This document shows, piece by piece, positions 42,833 to 51,036 of a stretch of 59,902 bases of DNA. The stretch is from JBFWIW01 sp050253535 (GTDB taxonomy: Bacteria > Bacillota > Clostridia > Oscillospirales > Oscillospiraceae): positions 1 through 59,902 of the forward strand of contig JBFWIW010000010.1 in NCBI GenBank assembly GCA_050253535.1, read 5' to 3'. The notes under the pieces were generated by a model that worked only from the letters and a program-made list of their open reading frames with translations, searched no databases and was not told where the DNA came from. Numbering within the stretch: position 1 is the stretch's first letter; each line of letters starts with the position of its first letter. A program made the translations under genes and the position numbers.

Positions 42833-43648
42833 TTAGTTTATTGGTTTCTGATAAATTGCCGGCTTTATAAACTTGAACCTGGTATCTATGTTATAAAGCG
42901 TTTCGCTCAGGCCGACAAAAAAATATCCGCCCGGCTCGAGCATGTCATAAAATTTGCCGGCAAGCGCTTGCTTAGTCTCGGTTTTAAAATAGATCATGAC
43001 ATTACGACAAAAAATTATATCAAACTTCCGGTGAAATCTTGAAAAGTCATTCATGAGATTGAACTTTTCAAATCTGACCATCTGCTTTATTTCATCTGAA
43101 ACCCTATGCTGTCCGTTGGGGAGCCCGGTAAAATATCTTTCCTTGGAATATTGCTCCAGCGTTTTTATCTGCATATCATCATAAACGGCCAAGCGCGCCT
43201 GTTTCAGCACATTATCCGAAATATCCGTGGCAAGTATTTTTGAGCTCCATTTTCCTTCCGTTGATTCCAGATATTTTTTAACGGTTATCGCTATGGAATA
43301 CGGCTCTTCCCCGGATGAACATCCGGCGCTCCATATCTTAAGTTCACCCAATTTGTTTCTGGCCGTTATACCCGGAAGGACTGTCTTTTCCAGAAATTCG
43401 TAATGCTGGGGTTCACGCATAAAAAAAGTATAATTTGTGGTGAGCTTAGCCACCAGCAAGCTTACCTCTTCCTCTGTCGGATCCCCCAGCATGTACTCTA
43501 TGTAATCGTGCATGTTCTGGAACTTCGATTTCATCACCAGATTTGAAAGCCGCCCACTGATCAGCGTCATTTTATTTTCCAGATTGATTCCGTAATTGCT
43601 GAGCATATAATCGGCAATACGTCTGAAGTCCTGTTCATATATTTTCAT
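42833..43648 (-). CDS. cheR: Chemoreceptor methyltransferase CheR
   Basis: SAM-dependent glutamate methyltransferase of 271 residues acting on receptor helices. The N-terminal helical domain includes TNYTFFMREP (71-80). The SAM site is GCSSGEEPY (109-117), with ILATDISDNVL further on and FDIIFCRNVMIYF near the C terminus. GGAG precedes the ATG. No cheB partner or receptor gene lies in the window, so these must be elsewhere. Confidence 0.95.
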   Translation of the reverse strand: MKIYEQDFRRIADYMLSNYGINLENKMTLISGRLSNLVMKSKFQNMHDYIEYMLGDPTEEEVSLLVAKLTTNYTFFMREPQHYEFLEKTVLPGITARNKLGELKIWSAGCSSGEEPYSIAITVKKYLESTEGKWSSKILATDISDNVLKQARLAVYDDMQIKTLEQYSKERYFTGLPNGQHRVSDEIKQMVRFEKFNLMNDFSRFHRKFDIIFCRNVMIYFKTETKQALAGKFYDMLEPGGYFFVGLSETLYNIDTRFKFIKPAIYQKPIN

Positions 43649-43890
43649 AGATTACAAATCTCCGTTGAATCATAATATTGATATAACAGCCTTTTACCGC
43701 TTAATTCGTTTTTGCCTCCCGGCGGTCAAAATTATTTATATTAAAATGCTGTTTTATGCCTGATGAGCCGCTGATTAAATCGCACCGGACGGAGTGAGAG
43801 GCTTTTTCGTCAGTTCGTTCAAAAAGCACAGGCAATACCTGTTTTATTAACGAGGCTTTTTGGATCAAATGGCAGAAAATAATCTGCTCC

Positions 43891-44349
43891 CTAAGTATCG
43901 AATATTTTGCTTATATCAATTATCTGTTTTACCTCGCCGTCACATTTGCCTATGCCTTTAAGGAACTTGTTCTTATCCGTCGTGCTGCCCGTCGGCAGAG
44001 GGAGAAGATCATCTGCGGAAAACGAAATTACATCCGCGACGGCGTCTACGATAAGACCAATATTTACATTTTCCTTGCTGAGCAGGACAATGCAGGTCCT
44101 CTCATCATATGGGACCTCCTCCAGCTTGAACCTTGCCCTCATATCGACCACCGGCACAATCGTGCCGCGGATGTTTGTAATCCCTTTGACATAGCATGGG
44201 GTATTTGGCACAGGCGTAATCGGCTGAACACTGATGATTTCGGTTACATATTCGATTTCTATTCCATAATGCACATCACAGATTGAAAAAATCAGATGTT
44301 TCCCCTGCGTTTCTTCATTTTTGACTTCGGATAACATGATATCCTGCAT
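43891..44349 (-). CDS. cheW: Chemotaxis coupling protein CheW
   Basis: Adaptor of 152 residues linking receptors to CheA. It has the family blocks LIFSICDVHYGIEIEYVTEII, PNTPCYVKGITNIRGTIVPVVDMR and a final IIDISKIF. GGGAGGAG lies before the ATG. It seems to be monocistronic between yaaR and cheR. The cheW-cheR gap (43649-43890) holds only short A+T-rich and hairpin-like sequence. Confidence 0.93.
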   Translation of the reverse strand: MQDIMLSEVKNEETQGKHLIFSICDVHYGIEIEYVTEIISVQPITPVPNTPCYVKGITNIRGTIVPVVDMRARFKLEEVPYDERTCIVLLSKENVNIGLIVDAVADVISFSADDLLPLPTGSTTDKNKFLKGIGKCDGEVKQIIDISKIFDT

Positions 44350-44423
44350 TTTTTGATCTCCTCCCGGATTGTTATGGGCTGCAATGCCATTTTTAACGCA
44401 AGCCGTACATCCTTTGGTACGGT

Positions 44424-44461
44424 ATAATACCGTTATTCCATTAAAGGGGGGATAACAGTAT
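44424..44461. repeat. Possible internally deleted family-2 repeat
   Basis: TACCGTTATTCCATTAAAGG followed at once by GGGGATAACAGTAT resembles the two arms of family 2 joined without the middle. It lies in the yaaR-cheW gap. Short, so tentative. Confidence 0.35.
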
Positions 44462-44531
44462 TTGAAACGGCAGTATTAAGGGATTCCCCACCGCAATTAA
44501 CTATATTCAAATCAAAAAATCAGCCGAACAC

Positions 44532-44984
44532 TCAAAGCATCATATCGATAATAAGCCCTCTTATATCGTCGATTCTGCTGATAATTTCAATACTGTCTTT
44601 ACAACCCGTCAGTATTCTTTCCGCTATTTCTTCCAATTTCTGATTAATCTTGCATATCGTAGCGCAGACTTTAAGCCTGCCCCTCGCGTTTATAGTCTTT
44701 TCCTTCCGAAAGGCATAGGCGCCGCTCACAACTTCACTGAGGAGCTGTGCTATCAGTTCTCTGTACCGCTCCATTTCCGCAATGTCAGCTTTTTGCTTAA
44801 GCCTTTGTCCCTGTTCTTCAATTTCCACTGCCAGCTCGGCCATACGTTCCTCATACAGCTCCTGCCCCAGGCTTTTCAGGTGCCTGTCAAAGGACTGCTG
44901 CGAATCAGACGCATCTCTTCTGCGCTCTACAATAAAATCCAGATCAGCGCCTTTTGAAACCGTCCCCAAACTTTTTACCTTCAC
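44532..44984 (-). CDS. YaaR family protein (DUF327)
   Basis: Helical protein of 150 residues. The N-terminal third is charged; the body matches DUF327/YaaR (FDRHLKSLGQELYEERMAELAVEIEEQGQRL, then INARGRLKVCATICKINQKLEEIAERIL, ending IDDIRGLIIDMML). YaaR-like genes recur near fliD-fliS in Clostridia; function is unknown. GTG 44984 with GGGGAG 7 nt upstream is preferred over TTG 44990. Confidence 0.78.
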   Translation of the reverse strand: MKVKSLGTVSKGADLDFIVERRRDASDSQQSFDRHLKSLGQELYEERMAELAVEIEEQGQRLKQKADIAEMERYRELIAQLLSEVVSGAYAFRKEKTINARGRLKVCATICKINQKLEEIAERILTGCKDSIEIISRIDDIRGLIIDMML

Positions 44985-45029
44985 TTGCAATCTCCCCGCG
45001 CCGTATATTCTTCAATTGCCCCGGATGAT

Positions 45030-45461
45030 CTAACCGTGCGCATCAAAATGCCGTTTTTCTGGATAAGCACCGCTTTTCTGATATGCCTCGAGTCCCTTTT
45101 TCTCCATTTTCAGCCGCGCAAATCCGATTTTATACAGCTGAAGGTGTTTGCTCACCTCGTCGATATCTTTCTGATTCAGCTCCCGTATACGCAGGAGAAC
45201 GCTGTCCGCCTGCGCCGCGGTTTCCTCTTCTTCCGGTAAAACAGCGTACGCTCCCAACCGCCGTATCTCCTTGAGCTGCTTCTGCAGGGAGAGAATTTCG
45301 ACGATAACTTCCTGCCTTCTTGATAGATTCTCCATAAAGTCGGCTTCGTCCTCAATTTTACCATTATGTTCTTCCATTATCCGGAGCAGCTTTTTTGCCG
45401 CCCGCAGCCTGCTTTTCTGAAGATCAGGAGCAGGCTGTCCGACATGCCTCCCGCTGTCCAT
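45030..45461 (-). CDS. FliT-like export chaperone candidate
   Basis: Helical protein of 143 residues immediately after fliS, its ATG 2 nt past the fliS stop (GGTGGAG upstream). Sequence is mostly charged helix (KLLRIMEEHNGKIEDEADFMENLSRRQEVIVEILSLQKQLKEI). Position and helix pattern suggest a FliT/FlgN-type chaperone for FliD, but I see no decisive signature. The role is inferred from context. Confidence 0.6.
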   Translation of the reverse strand: MDSGRHVGQPAPDLQKSRLRAAKKLLRIMEEHNGKIEDEADFMENLSRRQEVIVEILSLQKQLKEIRRLGAYAVLPEEEETAAQADSVLLRIRELNQKDIDEVSKHLQLYKIGFARLKMEKKGLEAYQKSGAYPEKRHFDAHG

Positions 45462-45463
45462 CG

Positions 45464-45865
45464 TCAGCACTCCACCGTCATGCTCTTTCTCTGCAGTCCG
45501 TCGACTTCGCGCCATGTATCCCGCATCGACTCCAGTATCGGAATGAGCGGATCAAGCTTCTTCATATCCTTTTTCGCGTTTGCTATCCTCAGTTCCCGGA
45601 GGATAAACTCATATATCCGCAGAAGGCTGCTTGAAAGTTCCATACTCATATCAAGGCATGAGATAAGCTCGCTTACAATCTTCTGTGCTCTTAAAAGGTA
45701 GTTGCTTGTGGCGCAGATGTCCTTCTTCTCCTCATAGGAAATCTCGGCCAGCTTAATATTTTTGATGCAAGCGTCATACAGCATTGCGATAAGCCCGGCA
45801 GGGCCTGCCGTCATTACGTTTTGTTTCAGGTATTCCCTGCGGGGATCCTGTCCAATATACAGCAT
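45464..45865 (-). CDS. fliS: Flagellin export chaperone FliS
   Basis: Four-helix chaperone of 133 residues for flagellin: GPAGLIAMLYDACIKNIKLAE, then the helix LLRAQKIVSELISCLDMSMELSSSLLRIYEFILRELRIANAKKD, matching FliS (usual form LDxExGGEIAxNLxxLYxYM). GGAGG precedes the ATG. It is downstream of fliD, as usual. Confidence 0.93.
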   Translation of the reverse strand: MLYIGQDPRREYLKQNVMTAGPAGLIAMLYDACIKNIKLAEISYEEKKDICATSNYLLRAQKIVSELISCLDMSMELSSSLLRIYEFILRELRIANAKKDMKKLDPLIPILESMRDTWREVDGLQRKSMTVEC

Positions 45866-45914
45866 ATTACTTCCTCCAGATATGGTGTCAAATCTATAGA
45901 ATGGGACAATAATC

Positions 45915-47447
45915 TTATGTCGAGAACAATGATGAAAGCATACTGGCCTGGGAATTAAGCCTGCTCAGGGCCTCTTCCATAACGGAAAATTTATTGTAAT
46001 ACCTCTCCGCCATATCGCTCAGATCATCGTTCATATCATCTATCTTGCTTTCCAATTTGTTTATCTTATCTCCGGTACTGTCTATGTCGTCGTCCAGCTT
46101 ATCAAGGTAGGTATTCACGGAGTCGAAAATTTTATAGATAAGTCCCTGGGCGTCATCATCGGACTCGGTGAACATTGAAATGATTCTTTCCGGATTTTTC
46201 TCCAGGGCGGAGGTGAGCTTATCCTCGTCCACCAGAATCTTGCCCGAGTCGGAGGAAAAATAGCTTGCGGAGGCAATGCCAATAGAAGACGCCGTACTCC
46301 CAGTACCGCCAAGGACTGAAGTAAATGCGCTTTTCAAACCTCTCATGAAGGACTCGAGATCATCGTTTCCGCGGAGAAGCCCGCTCTTCGCTTTAGTATT
46401 CCAAGACTCTATTTCAGCATCGCTCATCTCATCCTCCTGATCGCTGGTCAGGGGCTCATAGTCGTGGGAATAATCCTTTTCATCCAAAAGGCTGTTCAAT
46501 CCATCGACCAGCTCATTGTAGGCATCAATAAAGGATTTGATGCTCTCCACCGTTGAGGAGATATCTCTGCTTATGTCGAAGTTGATTTCTTCCTCAGAAG
46601 TATTTTTGAGATTATAAGTAATACCGTCTATCGTAAATTCATTGCTGTCCTTTATAACGGAAACTCCCTCAATGGACACAATAGCATCCTGTCCCTTCGT
46701 GCCATAACCGTCATCGTCGGTACAACCCGCCCCTATTCCGAACGCGCTGTTACTCCCAAAGGCATTGCCGGAAATGTTCCTGACGGTAACGGAACTGTCC
46801 GCGCCGCCCTCGTCCGCCGTGATTGTAAACGTATCGGTAAGGCGGCTGTATTTCATGGTGACACCAGCGTCCTCATCGGCGTTTATGGTATTGATCATGC
46901 TCTGCAGCGAATCATCCTCGTCAAAAGAGAACTTTTTTCCATTGATGCTGAAGGAAATTTTTCTTTCTGAATCAAATTCCAAATCCGTCGCAAAATCCAG
47001 CTTTGCCAGCTTGGTGGTGTTGCTTTCGGAAATGTTTGTCCCATCCGACGAGATTTTAGAGGTACTGGATACGGCGGCGTTTTCCGCCAGCTGAGTGATA
47101 GAGTCGATCGTATAACTGCCGGTAAGGGCTCCGGTGGCTGTGCTTATGGATACGGCTGTCGTACTGCCGCCGGTAATTTCTGCCGTAAAGCTTTTATAGG
47201 TTGATGATGAAAGCATACTGCCGTTTGTCAGCGCGCTCAGATATGTGCTCCGAAAATTCTCGACAAGATCATTAACGCTGTCAAGTGCGTCACTGTACCA
47301 CTCCTGAGTGGTTTTTTCCTGGCTCTTCGCATCCACCTTGTTTTGCTGAATCTGCAGCAGATCCTCTATGATCGCGTCGGTATCGAGATCCGAATATAAA
47401 CCGGTAATTCTGGAAGTACTGCTGTACGCCGAACTCACTTCAGACAT
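45915..47447 (-). CDS. fliD: Filament cap protein FliD
   Basis: HAP2 cap protein of 510 residues that guides flagellin polymerisation. The N-terminal helical domain is ITGLYSDLDTDAIIEDLLQIQQNKVDAKSQEKTTQEW, the middle has FliD_N/FliD_C beta domains, and the C terminus is a coiled coil (TGDKINKLESKIDDMNDDLSDMAERYYNKFSVMEEALSRLNSQ). It is preceded by a very good sigma-D promoter. AGGGGGG lies before ATG. Normal length. Confidence 0.94.
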   Translation of the reverse strand: MSEVSSAYSSTSRITGLYSDLDTDAIIEDLLQIQQNKVDAKSQEKTTQEWYSDALDSVNDLVENFRSTYLSALTNGSMLSSSTYKSFTAEITGGSTTAVSISTATGALTGSYTIDSITQLAENAAVSSTSKISSDGTNISESNTTKLAKLDFATDLEFDSERKISFSINGKKFSFDEDDSLQSMINTINADEDAGVTMKYSRLTDTFTITADEGGADSSVTVRNISGNAFGSNSAFGIGAGCTDDDGYGTKGQDAIVSIEGVSVIKDSNEFTIDGITYNLKNTSEEEINFDISRDISSTVESIKSFIDAYNELVDGLNSLLDEKDYSHDYEPLTSDQEDEMSDAEIESWNTKAKSGLLRGNDDLESFMRGLKSAFTSVLGGTGSTASSIGIASASYFSSDSGKILVDEDKLTSALEKNPERIISMFTESDDDAQGLIYKIFDSVNTYLDKLDDDIDSTGDKINKLESKIDDMNDDLSDMAERYYNKFSVMEEALSRLNSQASMLSSLFST

Positions 47448-47509
47448 GCACAGCCCCCCTTAAAAAAAATATTAAGGCATTAACCTCTGCCCGATGTTCT
47501 TTACAATTA

Positions 47510-47536
47510 TTATCGTTATATATATGATAAACTTTA
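47510..47536 (-). promoter_or_regulatory. Sigma-D promoter of fliD
   Basis: Minus strand TAAAGTTT (47536-47529), a 12-nt gap, ACGATAA (47516-47510). The -35 is an exact consensus match. Transcription would start about 55 nt before the fliD ATG. Confidence 0.72.
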
Positions 47537-47650
47537 GGAACTGTTGGTAAAATCGTTTTTTGCTGACCGGCTTTTGTGCCAGGGTAATATTTTTTTGCCG
47601 GGTATTGTCCGCCGGCTTCCTGATAGCAAAAAAAATGCTTCTGCACAGCA

Positions 47651-47691
47651 TTTTCCCCGGTATTTTCCGAAACGGAAAATACCGGGGAAAA
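47651..47691. terminator. 18-bp hairpin between the peptidase gene and fliD
   Basis: TTTTCCCCGGTATTTTCC, loop GAAAC, and the exact complement. The T-rich tail is on the plus side, so for the minus-strand peptidase gene it is an A-rich-flanked hairpin. It probably ends the fliK2 operon transcript. Confidence 0.6.
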
Positions 47692-47730
47692 TTTATTTTT
47701 CATTTACGCATAAAGGCGGATGCCGGCCCT

Positions 47731-48744
47731 TTACGCGTGTACGTAGTATTTCACCTGTGGTAAGCGGCTGCTGCTGAAAGTAGAAGAGAGATGCGCATAT
47801 TCGTAGTTATTACTCCCCGCCTGAGCTACCGTCACTCCCCTTACCGTATCATACTTCCCGTCTTTGGAAGGGCATACGACCTGAACATGTCCCGCGCCGC
47901 CGCTTGTGTTTTTCCAGGCGGTGACTGCCGGATAGCCACTGTTTGCGTAATTCTGCGCTTCTTCAGCGCTGACTTCGGTCCATCCGTATTCTTTCCCGTA
48001 TCCGGCAAGCCAGTCGTATGTCCCATTGGCTCCCAGTTCGGCAGCGCCGTTCACATCGGGATAATTTCTGGGACTGCCGGTCGCGGCGTCTATGTAGTGC
48101 GGAATCTCCGCGCCCAGCGCGCTTGTCACATCCCAGACGAAAATATTGCAGTACGTGTCGCTTCCATGCTTGTAAGGCTGATACCTCACGCTTGATTCCA
48201 CGTCGAACTGCCCGATTATTTTGTTTAACAGATCAGCGCTGCGGCAGCTTGCATTCCCGGTTATTTCAGGTGAAGCGGCCACCCACGCGTTCTCCGGCAC
48301 CGCCCGGCCCCCGGCATTATCTGACATCGGATAAACCGTTCTCAACATATCCAAACCGGAGGTTCCGATATCTATATTCCCGGTGCCCGCCGTAAGAGCA
48401 GAGCCGAATGCGCCCGAATCGGCACCCGTGAGCGCGCACAAAAGCAGTGATGCAAGTTCCGGATCAATATCATCCCCATTTGAAACGGCGCCGAACAGCG
48501 AGCTCAACAAATATGTACTCATATCGGTTCCGCCGGAAAAATAATCTGTACCCGACATTCCCCCGCCGGGCATCGCCGTCGCAAGCTGTGCCGTTGCCTG
48601 CGTTTTGAGCATATCCGACATCAGAATTGCAAAGTCCTGTGCATTCGCATCAGAATTCAGCGCCTGTACCGCATCAGTATTTATCGCGCCGCCTGCCGTG
48701 CTTCCTATTTTTTCGCGCGCGCCTTCCACCGAAATATCACTCAT
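47731..48744 (-). CDS. Putative flagellar-locus cysteine peptidase/amidase
   Basis: Protein of 337 residues. Residues 1-150 are polar and include QDFAILMSDMLKTQATAQLATAMPGGG, reminiscent of exported rod-binding N termini. The C-terminal half looks like a papain-fold (CHAP or NlpC/P60-like) domain: a candidate nucleophile C199 in TYCNIFVWDV and a candidate base H286 in GGAGHVQVV, with WLAGYGKEYGW and GYPAVTAWKN between. There is no signal peptide, so it may leave through the flagellar export gate. It could replace FlgJ as the rod-associated wall hydrolase. The fold assignment is moderate; the role is inference. Confidence 0.65.
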   Translation of the reverse strand: MSDISVEGAREKIGSTAGGAINTDAVQALNSDANAQDFAILMSDMLKTQATAQLATAMPGGGMSGTDYFSGGTDMSTYLLSSLFGAVSNGDDIDPELASLLLCALTGADSGAFGSALTAGTGNIDIGTSGLDMLRTVYPMSDNAGGRAVPENAWVAASPEITGNASCRSADLLNKIIGQFDVESSVRYQPYKHGSDTYCNIFVWDVTSALGAEIPHYIDAATGSPRNYPDVNGAAELGANGTYDWLAGYGKEYGWTEVSAEEAQNYANSGYPAVTAWKNTSGGAGHVQVVCPSKDGKYDTVRGVTVAQAGSNNYEYAHLSSTFSSSRLPQVKYYVHA

Positions 48745-48874
48745 CTTCCGTGCTCCTCTTACCGCTCTGCAGAAATTCTTCATCGAGATCCCCGATAAAC
48801 CGCATGATCTGTACCGCTAATTCAAAAACTTCCGGAGGAATTTCATCGCCGTAATTCACTATGACCTTGTCCAC
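48737..48874 (-). CDS. Miniature FlhB C-tail-like protein
   Basis: Open frame of 45 codons starting at GTG 48874 (or GTG 48859). It contains NYGDEIPPEVFELAVQIMRFI, which closely resembles the end of FlhB and of the FlhB-C-like protein YlqH (usual form GDEIPPELYQAVAEILAFVY; the flhB copy here has VGDEIPKDMYQAVAEILVYVY). The preceding 50 residues of a YlqH domain, including the NPTH-distal part, are absent. It lies behind fliK2 exactly where ylqH is normally found and overlaps the next gene by 8 nt. It may be a shortened but translated gene, or a relic. Confidence 0.6.
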   Translation of the reverse strand: MDKVIVNYGDEIPPEVFELAVQIMRFIGDLDEEFLQSGKRSTEDE

Positions 48875-48951
48875 ATTGTATCACATCCCGGTTTTATATA
48901 ATACGATAAATTTGTTTTTACAAAAGCGCAGCCTGTGTAAACGCCGCTTTT

Positions 48952-50703
48952 TCATACTGTGATATTGATTTTTCGTTTTTCACCAAAATCGTCCTGCTGG
49001 AAAACAGTCTGAGCAATGATCGGTGTCGTCCGCTTAACGGACACTCCGAACCGGATATCGGACATCCGGTACCCACCGCGCGACAGCATCCTATAAAGCT
49101 TTACAGTATGCTCCCGGATATAATCCGAAATCTCCTCCCGCCCGGCCATGAATTTTATGGAAACACCGCCGCCGTTAATACGCATGTAAACTTCAATATG
49201 ACCCATTCCGGCCGTTTGGAGCGTAAGGATGACGCTTAGATCCCTGCGCATACCCGTCCCGGCCCCCCTTTTGCGCCGATAGACATAAAGCTGCGCTGTC
49301 CCGCGCCCATTATTCGTGCGCACAGGCATTTGCATATAAGCAAAAGGTAAGATACTCCTGAAGATTCCCGCGGCGGCTAAAAGACTGTTTATTTCACCGG
49401 CAGCTTCCGCTCCTCCGGAAACAGCGTGGCCGGCAAGGAATTTACTGAGCATCTCAAATCTTACCGGCAGTGCCATTGCGGCTTGCTTCAGCGTCCCTCC
49501 CGTGCAGTCCTTATCAATCTGAGTAAAAAAAGCATCAGCGAGACCTTGTATTTTTTCCGGGTCATATGGCTGACTCCCGCCATTACCCTCAGCTATAATA
49601 CTGAAAATCTGCCTCATGGCTTCGCCGGCTGGTGTCATATGGCCGCTTTCCGCTCTATTTCCATCAGGCGAAAGCAAAGCCCTGTTTTCTCCGCGGATCG
49701 TCTCTTCTCCGGGCCGCGCCTGCCGCTCACCTCCGGCTTTCTCCCCGTTTGTGCCCGCTCTGGCCGTGTATGTTTCAGCGCGCTCCCCGACCTGACTTTT
49801 TTCCCTGTTTATTTCATCAGTCTTATTGCCGACCAGACCGAATCCTGCCCGCGCAGTGCCGTTTGATTTGCCCGGCATAACGTCAGCACCGGCTTGCTCC
49901 ATACCGTTTTCCGGGCGAAATGGTCTGCCGGTCAGTCCCCGCCCAGAGTCTGCTTCGGGGTGATCTCCTACCGGTCTTTGAGTTAAGCCCGAGAATTTTT
50001 TATCCGCGAAATTGCCCGTCAATTTGAAAAGCACTTCGAAAACAGCATCGATTTCCCGCCCGATCTCAAAATCCGATCTGAAAAGCGAATCGGCTATCTG
50101 TAGGTTCTGCGGCGTCACAGGGATATTGTTTGCGGCAATAAAAACAGCAGTCTCCGCCCTCGTCTGCGGATAGTCGGCCAGTATGGCTTCAGCCCGGCCG
50201 GCCAGATCGGAGTCCACCGGATAACCGCAGTTTTTCAGTGCCTGTATCACTTCCGGATTTTTTTTAATGTCATAAACAGCGGTTTCGGCAAGGGTCTGCT
50301 CAGAATTTATTACAGCTCCGCCATAAATTATCTCCTCCGGTATAAGGACGATACGCTGCCCGTCGTTCTCACTGACGAAAAAGCGCACCTTGTCCCCCTC
50401 GGCAAGCGGAACCTGCCCATCAAGAGACGCCCTTATGACGCCTCCGTTTTCAAGCTTAATGTTAACATTTGAGCCGGATACGAAAATGACTGCGGCTTCA
50501 AACGTACTGCCCGCTTCAAGCCCGTTTCCGGTCAGGCCGGACGTGGGCAGAGCGCTTCCCGCAGCATAAGCATTTTCCAATTCGGTTCCATTTAAAATGA
50601 TCTGCATACCGTAACTCACATCCGTTAACCAAAGAGCTCCTGAGCTCTCCTGAAATCCATGTCCGTTTAAGGACAGAAAGGAAAATTGTAAATGTATAAA
50701 CAA
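48952..50703 (-). CDS. Second FliK-like protein (YlqG-like)
   Basis: Protein of 583 residues. The front half has long stretches of low complexity, and the charged centre (about 245-350) is rich in G, E, R and N. The C-terminal 150 residues resemble a FliK-type substrate domain (RRDLSVILTLQTAGMGHIEVYMRINGGGVSIKFMAGREEISDYIREHTVKL). Such proteins pair with YlqH in Firmicutes. TTG 50703 has AAAGGAG 4 nt upstream and lies close behind a sigma-D promoter; the ATG at 50607 is an alternative start with better family fit. Its target and relation to the canonical FliK are unknown. Confidence 0.72.
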   Translation of the reverse strand: MFIHLQFSFLSLNGHGFQESSGALWLTDVSYGMQIILNGTELENAYAAGSALPTSGLTGNGLEAGSTFEAAVIFVSGSNVNIKLENGGVIRASLDGQVPLAEGDKVRFFVSENDGQRIVLIPEEIIYGGAVINSEQTLAETAVYDIKKNPEVIQALKNCGYPVDSDLAGRAEAILADYPQTRAETAVFIAANNIPVTPQNLQIADSLFRSDFEIGREIDAVFEVLFKLTGNFADKKFSGLTQRPVGDHPEADSGRGLTGRPFRPENGMEQAGADVMPGKSNGTARAGFGLVGNKTDEINREKSQVGERAETYTARAGTNGEKAGGERQARPGEETIRGENRALLSPDGNRAESGHMTPAGEAMRQIFSIIAEGNGGSQPYDPEKIQGLADAFFTQIDKDCTGGTLKQAAMALPVRFEMLSKFLAGHAVSGGAEAAGEINSLLAAAGIFRSILPFAYMQMPVRTNNGRGTAQLYVYRRKRGAGTGMRRDLSVILTLQTAGMGHIEVYMRINGGGVSIKFMAGREEISDYIREHTVKLYRMLSRGGYRMSDIRFGVSVKRTTPIIAQTVFQQDDFGEKRKINITV

Positions 50704-50723
50704 ATTTCTCCTTTATAGTTAAT

Positions 50724-50750
50724 TTATCGGCAAATAATTACGAAATATTA
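50724..50750 (-). promoter_or_regulatory. Sigma-D type promoter of the second fliK
   Basis: Minus strand TAATATTT (50750-50743), 11-nt spacer, GCCGATAA (50731-50724). The -10 is an exact consensus match. Confidence 0.65.
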
Positions 50751-50786
50751 GTTGAGCCATAATAGCATCCGCACTTTTTGCACCTG

Positions 50787-50943
50787 ATACCGCTATTTGA
50801 TTAACCTGATAATAAAATGCGGCCCCTTTTCCGCCCGGCGGCGTTATTCTTCTGTACGGGCGACAACCCGCCGTCGTCGGCTGCCTTGCCGGGCAAAAAT
50901 CATCCTCGTTTTTATTTTCATGATCTCAATCAAATAGTCGTAT
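50787..50943 (+). repeat. Palindromic dispersed repeat, family 1, copy C
   Basis: 157-bp element with terminal inverted repeats (ATACCGCTATTTGATTAACC on the left; the complement of ATACGACTATTTGATTGAGA on the right). The core is the family-1 block. It lies in the divergent gap between the second fliK and cheC. The rest of the gap (50944-51036) holds a short GCCGC/GCGGC hairpin and no clear promoter. Confidence 0.8.
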
Positions 50944-51036
50944 GAGATTTAATTTGCAAACACCTGCCGCCGGATGCGGCAAGGCATTCGCTGCCACTTT
51001 AAAATGGTTTAATAAAATCTTGTAGGGGGGATCTCT

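Noticed and set aside
49426..49866. Plus-strand frame opposite the second fliK
   Set aside because: Shadow of a biased G+C-rich coding region; no protein family features.
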